Of a stretch of 5,126 nucleotides of DNA, positions 1 to 5,126 are shown piece after piece; within the stretch, counting starts at the first letter, position 1, and every line of letters starts with the position of its first letter. The notes under the pieces are model-generated. The model ran no database searches. It saw nothing but the letters and a program-made list of their open reading frames with translations, and was not told the DNA's origin. The position numbers and the translations under genes are program-made. Source of the DNA: Clostridia bacterium. Its GTDB lineage: Bacteria; Bacillota; Clostridia; Oscillospirales; CAG-272. The stretch spans positions 1 through 5,126 of the forward strand of contig JAGAUC010000297.1 of the NCBI GenBank assembly GCA_017621015.1. Direction: 5' to 3'.

Positions 1-391
1 CGTAGGGCTTACCGATGTCGGCAATCATAGCGGAAACCTCAGCCACCTGCTCCAGCGCCTTTTCCATTGGGAATCCTTCAGGGCAATTGCGAGCCTTTCC
101 CGAGCCGAAAACAATGGTCTCAACGCCAAGACGGGCGAGGCGGGAAATGCTTGTTTCAATAAAGGAGCGGATATCGGGACTCTGATTTTCACCTGTCAGT
201 GTGATCTCGGGCAGGAAAAAGCCGTTGGAGGCGAGAACACTTCCGGGGTGTTGCTTGGCGATGGCCAGATGCTTCTTAAAAACCTCGTCGGACATTTCTA
301 CCAGTCTTGCATTGTTGACCTCAATATAATCCGCACCTGCCGCAAGTGCCTTTTCCAGATCAGGAAGGGGGGCGCACATTCCGAATTTCAT
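1..391 (-). CDS. Sugar phosphate isomerase/epimerase-like TIM-barrel protein (N-terminal 130 residues; continues past the left edge)
   Basis: Reading begins at an ATG whose A is base 391 and stays open for 130 codons to the window edge, so the C-terminal half is missing (family members are usually about 250-300 residues). The N-terminus (MKFGMCAPL) followed by GADYIEV at residues 19-25 matches the first strand and helix of the xylose-isomerase-like TIM barrel. ASNGFFLP (54-61) and FGSGKAR (95-101) resemble later barrel strands of the sugar phosphate isomerase/epimerase family, which interconverts keto/aldo sugars or their acids, often with a divalent metal. The metal ligands expected in the second half are not visible here. 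A ribosome binding site (AAGGAG) lies 7 bases before the ATG. The gene follows a Gfo/Idh/MocA oxidoreductase by 14 bases, a common pairing in sugar and inositol catabolic operons, so the two are probably cotranscribed. The substrate cannot be assigned. Confidence 0.85.
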   Translation of the reverse strand, partial: MKFGMCAPLPDLEKALAAGADYIEVNNARLVEMSDEVFKKHLAIAKQHPGSVLASNGFFLPEITLTGENQSPDIRSFIETSISRLARLGVETIVFGSGKARNCPEGFPMEKALEQVAEVSAMIADIGKPY

Positions 392-398
392 ATTCTGT

Positions 399-404
399 CT
401 CCTT
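399..404 (-). promoter_or_regulatory. Ribosome binding site of the isomerase-like gene
   Basis: AAGGAG on the minus strand sits 7 bases before the ATG at 391, in the 14-base gap after the oxidoreductase stop codon (TGA, 408-406). It supports the chosen start and shows that the downstream gene is translated from its own initiation site within a shared message. Confidence 0.8.
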
Positions 405-405
405 T

Positions 406-1461
406 TCAGTCAAGATATACGGTCTTTCCGGTTTTTGCCGATTCGTAGATGGCGCGGATCAGCTTGACACAGCTTGCGCCGACAGGGGGAAGGACCTCGG
501 GGTCACGGTCGTCGCGCACGGCAAGGATCATATCCTCAACCACGTGTCTGTGACCGTAAAGCTTTTCGGGCTCCAGCTTGCACGCCTCGCGGTTGCCGCG
601 GCGGTAGCGCGCGATCATCATTTCTTCTTCCTCATCCTCGTCCATATCGTCCAGAGGATTTCTCATTTTCCAGGTCTTAAGGGTATCGGCGTCGGCCTCA
701 ATGGTACCGTCGGTTCCGTAAATCATGATCTCCGTGGAAATGCCGGGGTAGGCACAGGTGGTGCTGACAAAGGTGGCTGTAGCGCCGCTTTTGAACTTGA
801 TGATCGAGGCGGTAAGGTCCTCGGTCTCAATGTCATGATTGTAGATGTTCATTGTGGAGGTGACCGATTCTACCTCGCCCATAAGCCAAGTCATAAGGTC
901 TACCGTGTGAATGGCCTGATTCATAAGAGAGCCGCCGCCGTCCATGCTCCACGTACCATGCCAGGAGCCGTTATCGTAGTATCTTTGATCGCGATACCAC
1001 TTGACGGCAAACGTGCCGAGCACAAGCTTGCCCAGGCGTCCGTCCTCAATGGCCTTTTTGATGGGATACATATTGAGGTTGTAGCGGTTCTGGAAAACAC
1101 AGCCGACCTTCCTTCCCGTACGGAGGCGCGCCTCCTCAATGAGGATCGCACGCTCATATGTAATATCCAAAGGCTTCTCCACCAGTACGTGCTTGCCGGC
1201 CTCCATGGCACGGACAGCAAAGTCCGTGTGCATAGCGCTGGGAAGACAAATGCTGATGATATCCACTCTCTCATCCTTGATCAGTTCTTCAAAGTCGCGG
1301 TACAAGGTGATGCCGCTGTAAAGCGAGGCCGCCTTTTCCAGGCGCTTTTCGTTGATGTCGCAAACGGCAACCAGATCGGCATATTCGGAGGCGGCGGCCG
1401 CTTCTGCGTGTGCCATACCGATACCGAGGCCGAGAACAGCGTAGCCCAGTTTTTTAGTCAT
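406..1461 (-). CDS. Gfo/Idh/MocA-family NAD(P)-dependent sugar oxidoreductase
   Basis: This 351-residue cytoplasmic protein has the family's usual length and two domains. Residues 1-120 form a Rossmann fold: glycine-rich loop GLGIG (11-15), then acidic D35 in CDIN, which by family knowledge favours NAD over NADP. EKP (95-97) carries the expected catalytic lysine K96. The C-terminal alpha/beta domain contains GSWHGTW (165-171), DGGG (174-177) and NQAIHTVD (181-188). N181 and H185 fall where inositol dehydrogenase has its Asp-x3-His pair, so Asn replaces Asp here. The glycine loop appears one residue shorter than the common GxGxxG form. An acidic run at 271-279 is followed by basic RYRRGNR (285-291), probably a surface insert. 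The likely reaction is oxidation or reduction of a hydroxyl on a sugar, sugar acid or cyclitol; the substrate is unknown. The start has a good ribosome binding site and a strong promoter upstream. The adjacent isomerase-like gene suggests a joint carbohydrate pathway. Confidence 0.94.
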   Translation of the reverse strand: MTKKLGYAVLGLGIGMAHAEAAAASEYADLVAVCDINEKRLEKAASLYSGITLYRDFEELIKDERVDIISICLPSAMHTDFAVRAMEAGKHVLVEKPLDITYERAILIEEARLRTGRKVGCVFQNRYNLNMYPIKKAIEDGRLGKLVLGTFAVKWYRDQRYYDNGSWHGTWSMDGGGSLMNQAIHTVDLMTWLMGEVESVTSTMNIYNHDIETEDLTASIIKFKSGATATFVSTTCAYPGISTEIMIYGTDGTIEADADTLKTWKMRNPLDDMDEDEEEEMMIARYRRGNREACKLEPEKLYGHRHVVEDMILAVRDDRDPEVLPPVGASCVKLIRAIYESAKTGKTVYLD

Positions 1462-1468
1462 GACAGTT

Positions 1469-1474
1469 CTCCTA
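1469..1474 (-). promoter_or_regulatory. Ribosome binding site of the oxidoreductase gene
   Basis: TAGGAG on the minus strand lies 7 bases before the ATG at 1461. It fixes the start and agrees with the N-terminus beginning a few residues before the first Rossmann strand. Confidence 0.8.
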
Positions 1475-1498
1475 TGTCAAAATTATATTATTAAAACA

Positions 1499-1527
1499 AT
1501 TATACCTCAATCCCTTGGGAAAGTCAA
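1499..1527 (-). promoter_or_regulatory. Strong sigma-A-type promoter for the oxidoreductase/isomerase unit
   Basis: On the minus strand the -35 box TTGACT (1527-1522) and the -10 box TATAAT (1504-1499) are separated by exactly 17 bases, one mismatch from the vegetative consensus. Transcription would start near 1492 and leave an untranslated leader of about 31 bases before the ATG at 1461. The spacer contains a small dyad, TCCC-AA-GGGA (1520-1511). A larger set of inverted repeats lies just upstream of the -35 box. A promoter this close to consensus in a sugar operon would plausibly be held down by a repressor, but no operator is proven. Confidence 0.85.
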
Positions 1528-1530
1528 TGC

Positions 1531-1574
1531 ATATCGGTGTTCTTTCTTTGCATTTCGTGAACTGCATCCGATAT
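1531..1574. repeat. Nested inverted repeats between prmC and the oxidoreductase promoter
   Basis: A perfect 7-base outer dyad, ATATCGG (1531-1537) and CCGATAT (1568-1574), encloses an 18-base imperfect palindrome at 1549-1566. In plus orientation the inner element has TGCA, T, TTC, GT, GAA, C, TGCA, so only one symmetric pair mismatches. The element sits between the prmC stop codon (1577) and the oxidoreductase -35 box (1527-1522), a typical position for a regulator site. The outer arms have a loop of 30 bases. Read on the plus strand, the second arm runs into a T-run (1574-1578), so a weak terminator for antisense transcription is an alternative. On the minus strand no U-tract follows, so it does not look like a prmC terminator. 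Confidence 0.4.
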
Positions 1575-1576
1575 TT

Positions 1577-2398
1577 TTATATTTTTCGAAGAAGAGCGGT
1601 TCGCACATTGCCTGAAAGATCGTAACCGATCTCCGCTGTGTATCCGTACTGCGCGGCGAGGGCTTCGAGGTCAGACTGTTGGTCAAAGCCGATTTCAAAT
1701 AGAATAAAGCCGTTTTCCTTCAAAAGCTTACCGTGATGCTCCAGAATGGCACGGTAAAAGACCAGGCCGTCCTCACCTCCGTCAAGCGCGGCGCGCGGCT
1801 CGGCCTTCAGCTCCTTTGCAAGCGAAGGAAGAACCGACGTGCGAATGTAAGGGGGATTGGAAAGGATGGCATCAAATGGCTCCTCACCGTCAAGCGCATC
1901 CGATCGAAGAATATCTGCAAGACGAAACGAGAGCCGAGCTTCCACACCGTTGTGACGGGCATTTTTTCTTGCCAATTCCAGTGTTTTTGGGAAAAGGTCG
2001 AGCGCCAGCGCTGAGCAATCCTCTCGGTGTCTTAGCGTGGAGATGGCAATGCAGCCGCTTCCTGTGCAAAGATCGGCAAAGCGGGCGCCGTGGGGGAGGG
2101 AGACAATAGCCTTTTCCACAAGGATCTCGGTGTCCGCACGGGGGATCAGGCAATTTTCGTCTACGAAATAACTCTCGCCAAAAAAGCCCCATTCACCAAG
2201 AATATACTGGAGTGGCTCGCGCCGGACGCGTCGCTTGATCGCCTCTGCCAAGGCAGGACCGGAATAATCCTCGTCGGGAAAGGAGAAAACGTGCGCGCGG
2301 TTTGCCATACAGTAGTGCTCCAAAAGAAGTACGGCTTCCGATTCGGCATCTTCAATACTTGCATTCTTCAGACGACATACAATGTCCTTATAAGTCAT
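1577..2398 (-). CDS. prmC: Peptide chain release factor N5-glutamine methyltransferase PrmC (HemK)
   Basis: This 273-residue cytoplasmic enzyme transfers a methyl group from S-adenosylmethionine to the glutamine of the GGQ motif in release factors RF1 and RF2, which speeds peptide release. It is full length. The N-terminal helical domain that docks the release factor ends with REPLQYILG (60-68). IPRADTE (85-91) is the family's IPRPDTE with Ala for Pro. DLCTGSGCIAI (109-119) is the SAM-binding loop, LDL (133-135) holds the acidic residue expected to bind the SAM ribose, and NPPYI (181-185) is the catalytic NPPY that binds the target glutamine. EPRAALDGGEDGL (199-211) and GNVR (263-266) are also typical. 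An in-frame ATG at 2512 would add 38 residues. I reject it because the promoter, ribosome binding site and family N-terminus all point to 2398, and the extension overlaps the preceding gene. The usual neighbour prfA is absent from the window. Confidence 0.97.
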   Translation of the reverse strand: MTYKDIVCRLKNASIEDAESEAVLLLEHYCMANRAHVFSFPDEDYSGPALAEAIKRRVRREPLQYILGEWGFFGESYFVDENCLIPRADTEILVEKAIVSLPHGARFADLCTGSGCIAISTLRHREDCSALALDLFPKTLELARKNARHNGVEARLSFRLADILRSDALDGEEPFDAILSNPPYIRTSVLPSLAKELKAEPRAALDGGEDGLVFYRAILEHHGKLLKENGFILFEIGFDQQSDLEALAAQYGYTAEIGYDLSGNVRTALLRKI

Positions 2399-2405
2399 TC
2401 GCTTT

Positions 2406-2413
2406 CTCCCTTC
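2406..2413 (-). promoter_or_regulatory. Ribosome binding site that decides the prmC start
   Basis: GAAGGGAG on the minus strand ends 7 bases before the ATG at 2398. It lies downstream of the predicted transcription start, whereas the alternative ATG at 2512 would lie upstream of that start. This supports the 273-residue PrmC over a 311-residue form. Confidence 0.85.
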
Positions 2414-2429
2414 ATTATTTTCTTTGAAT

Positions 2430-2458
2430 ATTATAATACCTTTGCTATTCTTTGTCAA
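2430..2458 (-). promoter_or_regulatory. Perfect-consensus sigma-A promoter of prmC, overlapping the end of the preceding gene
   Basis: On the minus strand, TTGACA (2458-2453) and TATAAT (2435-2430) are both exact consensus boxes with an exact 17-base spacer. The expected transcription start is near 2423, giving a leader of about 25 bases. The -35 box lies in the last Leu-Asp-Lys codons of the GT-CsaB gene, and that gene's TAG stop (2447-2445) falls in the spacer. The -10 region also forms a 10-base palindrome, TATTATAATA (2429-2438), which may simply follow from AT-richness. Confidence 0.88.
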
Positions 2459-4550
2459 GCAAATTTTCCCATCCCGAAAGCGAGAGAGCATATGCGTCAT
2501 CTTCTGCAGCAAGGGCTTTCATCTCCTCGCACCTGCGTTGGAAATGCCGGGCGAGCGTTTCACGTGCAACCGGACGTGGACAGCCTCGGTATGCTTCCTT
2601 CGAAAACGCCGTGATCTTGGGATCATCCGAAAGACCGACAAAGGGAACGCCCATGCAAAAGGCAAGGATCAGCGCGTGAAGACGCGCCGAGACCACAAGC
2701 TCCGCACCGCCGATCAATCTTCGGAGCTCCCGTGCAGAGCTTCCTTGATAAACGCCCACGCACTTTCCATGTTTTCTCAGCTTATTCGCCAGTCTTCTGG
2801 CGGCAGGTAGATCCTTTGACTTGTCCATTGCGGCAAGAAGGATCGGCTTTTTTGTATTGTTGAAAAAGGCTTCAAAATGTCTTGCTTCCTCCGTACGGAC
2901 AAACGCAAGAAGATAGCCCTTGCCCTTGGTGGGCGCCGTATGACAAAAGAGAACGGGATCGGAGGAGAGTCGGGTCTTTTCCGTTATGCCAAGAAGCTTT
3001 AAAAAGGCATGAGAGGCTTTATCTCTCACCGATATTTGATCTACATTCCGAAGAACACTTTTGCAGAGAGCAAGCTGCAATTTTCCGCGAATCGGTCCGA
3101 TTCCTGCACCGTATAGCATCGTAGGCGTGCCGAGAAGATGTGCGATCTTCAAAAGAGTAAGATAATAGAGAAGGGAGCGCGTACTGGTCTTATTTTGCAG
3201 TAGGGAACCACCACCGAGGACAAGTACCCCTGTGCCGCGAATCGCCTGTATGACCGCACACGGATCAAAGCGATCTACACAGTCAAGCCCGGCATACGTT
3301 CGTCCGGAGGGAACCAAAACCGAAAGGCGTGGATCCGGATAGAGCATAGCGGAGCAAGCGGATTGGCTTTTTTGCTTGATTTGAGCGGCCTTTGCCAACA
3401 AATGAGAGGATATGGCGGCAAGTGAAAGCTCATCGCCGAGATTGCCGTAGCCATAGTATCCGCAAAGAAGAATATCGCTTGCTCGCGCTTTTTGACGGTC
3501 ACAAAGCACACGGTGGTATACTTGTAGTGTTTTTTCACCCATTTGCTCGGCGGTATGGTAACGAAGCACCTGCCTTCGACCGTCCTGAGAGGCGCGCAAA
3601 ACAAGAGAAACATCAGAAAACAATGATAAAATGTCTCTTTTGAGCCGCTTTAATGTTGGCTTTGAATGCCCGCGTGCACAAAAATTTCCTTCCTCGGCAA
3701 GTGCAAGCGTATTTCCAAAAGCAAGGCCGAGATATCCCTCGTTACCGCTCAGTATGACGGGAATGCCACAGCTCATCGCCTCCAGTGCCGCGCGGGAAAC
3801 GCCAATAAAAAGAGAGGCGCTTTGCAGATAGGGAATGACGTTTTGCTTTTGACCCACCGCTCGCACCACGGCTCTGCCGCATACGGTATTGGCCTTTGCG
3901 GCAAGCTTTTGAATGCGGTTAAATGCACGTCCTCCGCCAACGATTGTGATGCAAAGCTCGGGAATTTCCCGGGAAAGTGTAGGGGCAAGTTGGCATAGGA
4001 GCGAGGCGGTCAACGAGCAATCCGGATCCAGACGGCTAACGGTTACAATATTAAAACAATGATTGCTGTCTCTTTTGGGACAAAAAGCATCGTTGTTTAT
4101 GCCGTTTTCAATGACAGAAATTTGGTTTGGCTCTATATGAAAATGCTGAGCAAGATGTTTGGCAATATCCGGGCTTACAGCAATGATGTGCTTGGGAAAA
4201 AAAGAAAGCATATCCTTGATAGGATCGGGGGCAAAATGGGCATGAGCTGTAAAAACAAACGGAAAGGGAATGGCCGTGAGGAGAAGACGGCAAAGAAAAG
4301 CGCTTTGACGGGTGTGTGCGTGTACGATATCGGGCTTTTGCTCTCTGAGAATATGCCAAAGCGTTATAAGGGGGGCTTTCCCGTATGGAACCGTCCGGAT
4401 TCCTTGCGCAGCAAGCAGATCGGCAATTTTTCCTCCATAAGACAAAATTGTCACAGAGTGTCCCTTTTGAAACAAAAAGCGCGAAAGCTCATAGATGTGA
4501 GTTTCCGCGCCTCCGTTTTCCATATGGTCGGCAAGAAGGAGTATCTTCAT
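2445..4550 (-). CDS. csaB: Fusion of a GT4-like glycosyltransferase and a CsaB-type polysaccharide pyruvyl transferase
   Basis: This 701-residue protein has two complete halves joined by a very short linker near residue 350-357. The N-terminal half has a GT-B glycosyltransferase fold of the GT4 type: GGAE (13-16), PDIVHAH (73-79), IAVSPDI (123-129), ENGIN (148-152), VSRLD (171-175), VGGG (204-207) and SRAALEAMSCGIPVI (252-266). The second Glu of the family's E-x7-E is kept (E257). The first is replaced by Ile249, and the usual Lys after VGRL appears to be Cys178. The C-terminal half matches CsaB: GYYGYGNLGDE (364-374), LVLGGGSLLQ (443-452), GAGIGPI (481-487), SVRDKAS (507-513), SDPVL (530-534), SARLHALI (621-628) and DDPK (642-645). 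CsaB proteins transfer pyruvate from phosphoenolpyruvate to a wall polysaccharide that anchors SLH-domain surface proteins. No signal peptide or membrane segment is evident, so cytoplasmic action on a lipid-linked precursor is inferred. The start overlaps the upstream stop. Confidence 0.92.
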   Translation of the reverse strand: MKILLLADHMENGGAETHIYELSRFLFQKGHSVTILSYGGKIADLLAAQGIRTVPYGKAPLITLWHILREQKPDIVHAHTRQSAFLCRLLLTAIPFPFVFTAHAHFAPDPIKDMLSFFPKHIIAVSPDIAKHLAQHFHIEPNQISVIENGINNDAFCPKRDSNHCFNIVTVSRLDPDCSLTASLLCQLAPTLSREIPELCITIVGGGRAFNRIQKLAAKANTVCGRAVVRAVGQKQNVIPYLQSASLFIGVSRAALEAMSCGIPVILSGNEGYLGLAFGNTLALAEEGNFCARGHSKPTLKRLKRDILSLFSDVSLVLRASQDGRRQVLRYHTAEQMGEKTLQVYHRVLCDRQKARASDILLCGYYGYGNLGDELSLAAISSHLLAKAAQIKQKSQSACSAMLYPDPRLSVLVPSGRTYAGLDCVDRFDPCAVIQAIRGTGVLVLGGGSLLQNKTSTRSLLYYLTLLKIAHLLGTPTMLYGAGIGPIRGKLQLALCKSVLRNVDQISVRDKASHAFLKLLGITEKTRLSSDPVLFCHTAPTKGKGYLLAFVRTEEARHFEAFFNNTKKPILLAAMDKSKDLPAARRLANKLRKHGKCVGVYQGSSARELRRLIGGAELVVSARLHALILAFCMGVPFVGLSDDPKITAFSKEAYRGCPRPVARETLARHFQRRCEEMKALAAEDDAYALSLSGWENLLDKE

Positions 4551-5056
4551 TTTGTATCCTTATTATTTTGGGATTTAGCGGCCAGATACGTGGCAAGATT
4601 GATGACCCTGAGGCCTTGCTTTTCCGCATAACGGCAGGTGTATGCCGTACCGCCCTTTTCCTGCTTCAGATAAGCAATGCAAAGGGAAGCGCCATCTACA
4701 AGATCCCGATTTCTTTCGTGCATGCAGGTGGGCGTGTATTTGTCCGCTATGTACCGCTTGCTGTCAGCGAGTGAGAGAATGCGGTGATATTGACGCTTGC
4801 TGTCGGCATTCCAGTGCTCGGCCTGCTCGGGACAGGGGAGAATGAGCTCCAGACGGATGTTTCTTCCGTTTTCCTTTTTGGCAAGCACAGCTTCGGCGGC
4901 AAGTGTGTCAAAGCCAAGGGCGCCGCCGGCTCTGAAGACAGTATACCCGCCTGTGATCAGATTATCCAAAAGGACATTTAAAAGCTCTCGGATTTCCTTT
5001 GGGTTATCTGAGAAGCTTCGGTGTCCCGTGAAGCAACAAATTTTTTGCTCTGCCAT
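4547..5056 (-). CDS. SLOG-family (DUF1273/YpsA-like) nucleotide-related ligand-binding protein
   Basis: This 169-residue cytoplasmic protein has the usual length of the DUF1273/YpsA group in the SLOG superfamily, Rossmann-like folds thought to bind or process nucleotide-derived ligands. The N-terminus carries the family signature CFTGHR (8-13). GGALGFDTLAAEAVL (44-58) supplies the glycine-rich ligand loop and following helix. LILPCP (71-76) is the next core strand. MHERNRDLVD (112-121) and GGTAYTCRYAEKQG (135-148) complete the conserved core. No enzymatic reaction is established for this group; Bacillus YpsA homologues have been linked to cell division. The gene is first in a two-gene unit with the wall-polymer fusion, sharing an ATGA overlap, which hints at a cell-envelope role, though SLOG proteins occur in many contexts. 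The ATG at 5056 has AAAGGAG 6 bases upstream, and the family signature begins only seven residues later, so the start is secure. Confidence 0.9.
   Translation of the reverse strand: MAEQKICCFTGHRSFSDNPKEIRELLNVLLDNLITGGYTVFRAGGALGFDTLAAEAVLAKKENGRNIRLELILPCPEQAEHWNADSKRQYHRILSLADSKRYIADKYTPTCMHERNRDLVDGASLCIAYLKQEKGGTAYTCRYAEKQGLRVINLATYLAAKSQNNKDTK
4557..4561 (-). promoter_or_regulatory. Ribosome binding site of the GT-CsaB fusion gene
   Basis: AAGGA on the minus strand lies 6 bases before the ATG at 4550, inside the final codons of the SLOG gene. Together with the four-base ATGA overlap (4550-4547) it suggests reinitiation or translational coupling between the two proteins. Confidence 0.7.
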
Positions 5057-5062
5057 TACGCA

Positions 5063-5069
5063 CTCCTTT
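5063..5069 (-). promoter_or_regulatory. Ribosome binding site of the SLOG gene
   Basis: AAAGGAG on the minus strand sits 6 bases before the ATG at 5056 and fixes the start of the SLOG-family protein. Confidence 0.82.
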
Positions 5070-5084
5070 CGCTGGGATGCAATT

Positions 5085-5093
5085 ATTGTATCA
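5085..5093 (-). promoter_or_regulatory. Candidate extended -10 promoter for the SLOG/GT-CsaB unit
   Basis: TGATACAAT on the minus strand combines the TGn extension with a -10 box one mismatch from TATAAT. At the right distance upstream (5113-5108) only TTTTCT is found, a poor -35 box, so this would be an extended -10 promoter. Transcription would start near 5078, about 22 bases before the ATG at 5056. It is much weaker on paper than the two other promoters in the window. Only 33 bases lie beyond it, so readthrough from an upstream gene cannot be excluded. Confidence 0.5.
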
Positions 5094-5126
5094 CGAATTG
5101 TCCAAAAAGAAAAGGGATTTTGTAAA

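Noticed and set aside
346..1494. A 382-codon open frame on the plus strand
   Set aside because: It lies antisense across the whole oxidoreductase gene, shows no recognisable domain or good ribosome binding site, and is explained by codon bias of the real gene on the other strand.
1531..1580. An intrinsic terminator for prmC
   Set aside because: The outer stem has a 30-base loop and is not followed by a U-tract in the minus-strand transcript, so it does not fit a Rho-independent terminator in the direction needed.
2399..2512. N-terminal extension of PrmC from the upstream in-frame ATG at 2512
   Set aside because: It overlaps the end of the GT-CsaB gene, lies upstream of the perfect promoter, lacks PrmC family sequence, and the start at 2398 has a strong ribosome binding site.
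3965..3976. A perfect 12-base palindrome, TTTCCCGGGAAA
   Set aside because: It falls inside well-conserved GT coding sequence (Ser-Arg-Glu region near residue 194), far from any promoter. A chance palindrome is the simpler explanation.
4059..4631. A 190-codon plus-strand open frame spanning the junction of the SLOG and GT-CsaB genes
   Set aside because: It is antisense to two confidently assigned genes and its translation shows no family features.
5094..5126. A terminator or gene end at the right edge
   Set aside because: The sequence is A/T-rich runs with no stable GC stem and no readable coding end. Too little sequence remains to call anything.

Overview
All supported genes in this window lie on the minus strand, so the natural reading direction is from the right end to the left. 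The window holds four complete genes and one gene cut by the left edge. The density is typical of a bacterial chromosome: no gap exceeds about 115 bases. I see no RNA gene, mobile element, CRISPR array or attachment site. The organism looks like a Bacillota (Clostridia-type) bacterium of intermediate GC content. The grounds are near-consensus sigma-A promoters with 17-base spacers, strong GGAG-type ribosome binding sites 6-7 bases before each start, a CsaB-type wall-polymer pyruvyl transferase, and a YpsA-like SLOG protein. I cannot name a genus from sequence alone.

Right part (5126 to 2445): a short leader with an extended -10 promoter drives a two-gene unit. The first gene encodes a 169-residue SLOG-family (DUF1273/YpsA-like) protein. 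The second encodes a 701-residue two-domain protein, a GT4-like glycosyltransferase fused to a complete CsaB-type polysaccharide pyruvyl transferase. The two genes overlap by four bases (ATGA), so translational coupling is likely. The fusion probably works on a secondary cell-wall polymer.

Middle (2458 to 1577): prmC, the release-factor glutamine methyltransferase gene, has its own perfect-consensus promoter. The -35 box of that promoter lies inside the last codons of the upstream fusion gene. Its usual partner prfA is not adjacent within the window.

Left part (1574 to 1): a 115-base intergenic region carries a nested set of inverted repeats followed by a strong promoter. This promoter drives a Gfo/Idh/MocA-family sugar oxidoreductase gene. 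Fourteen bases further on begins a sugar phosphate isomerase/epimerase-like TIM-barrel gene that runs off the window. The pair looks like part of a carbohydrate-catabolism or sugar-modification operon whose substrate cannot be read from this fragment.

No convincing intrinsic terminator for minus-strand transcription was found. The cistron groups are separated by promoters rather than by obvious terminators. I found no clear evidence of a wholly new system. The most distinctive items are the GT4-CsaB fusion with its divergent donor-site residues, its tight coupling to a SLOG protein, and the dyad-rich control region before the oxidoreductase.
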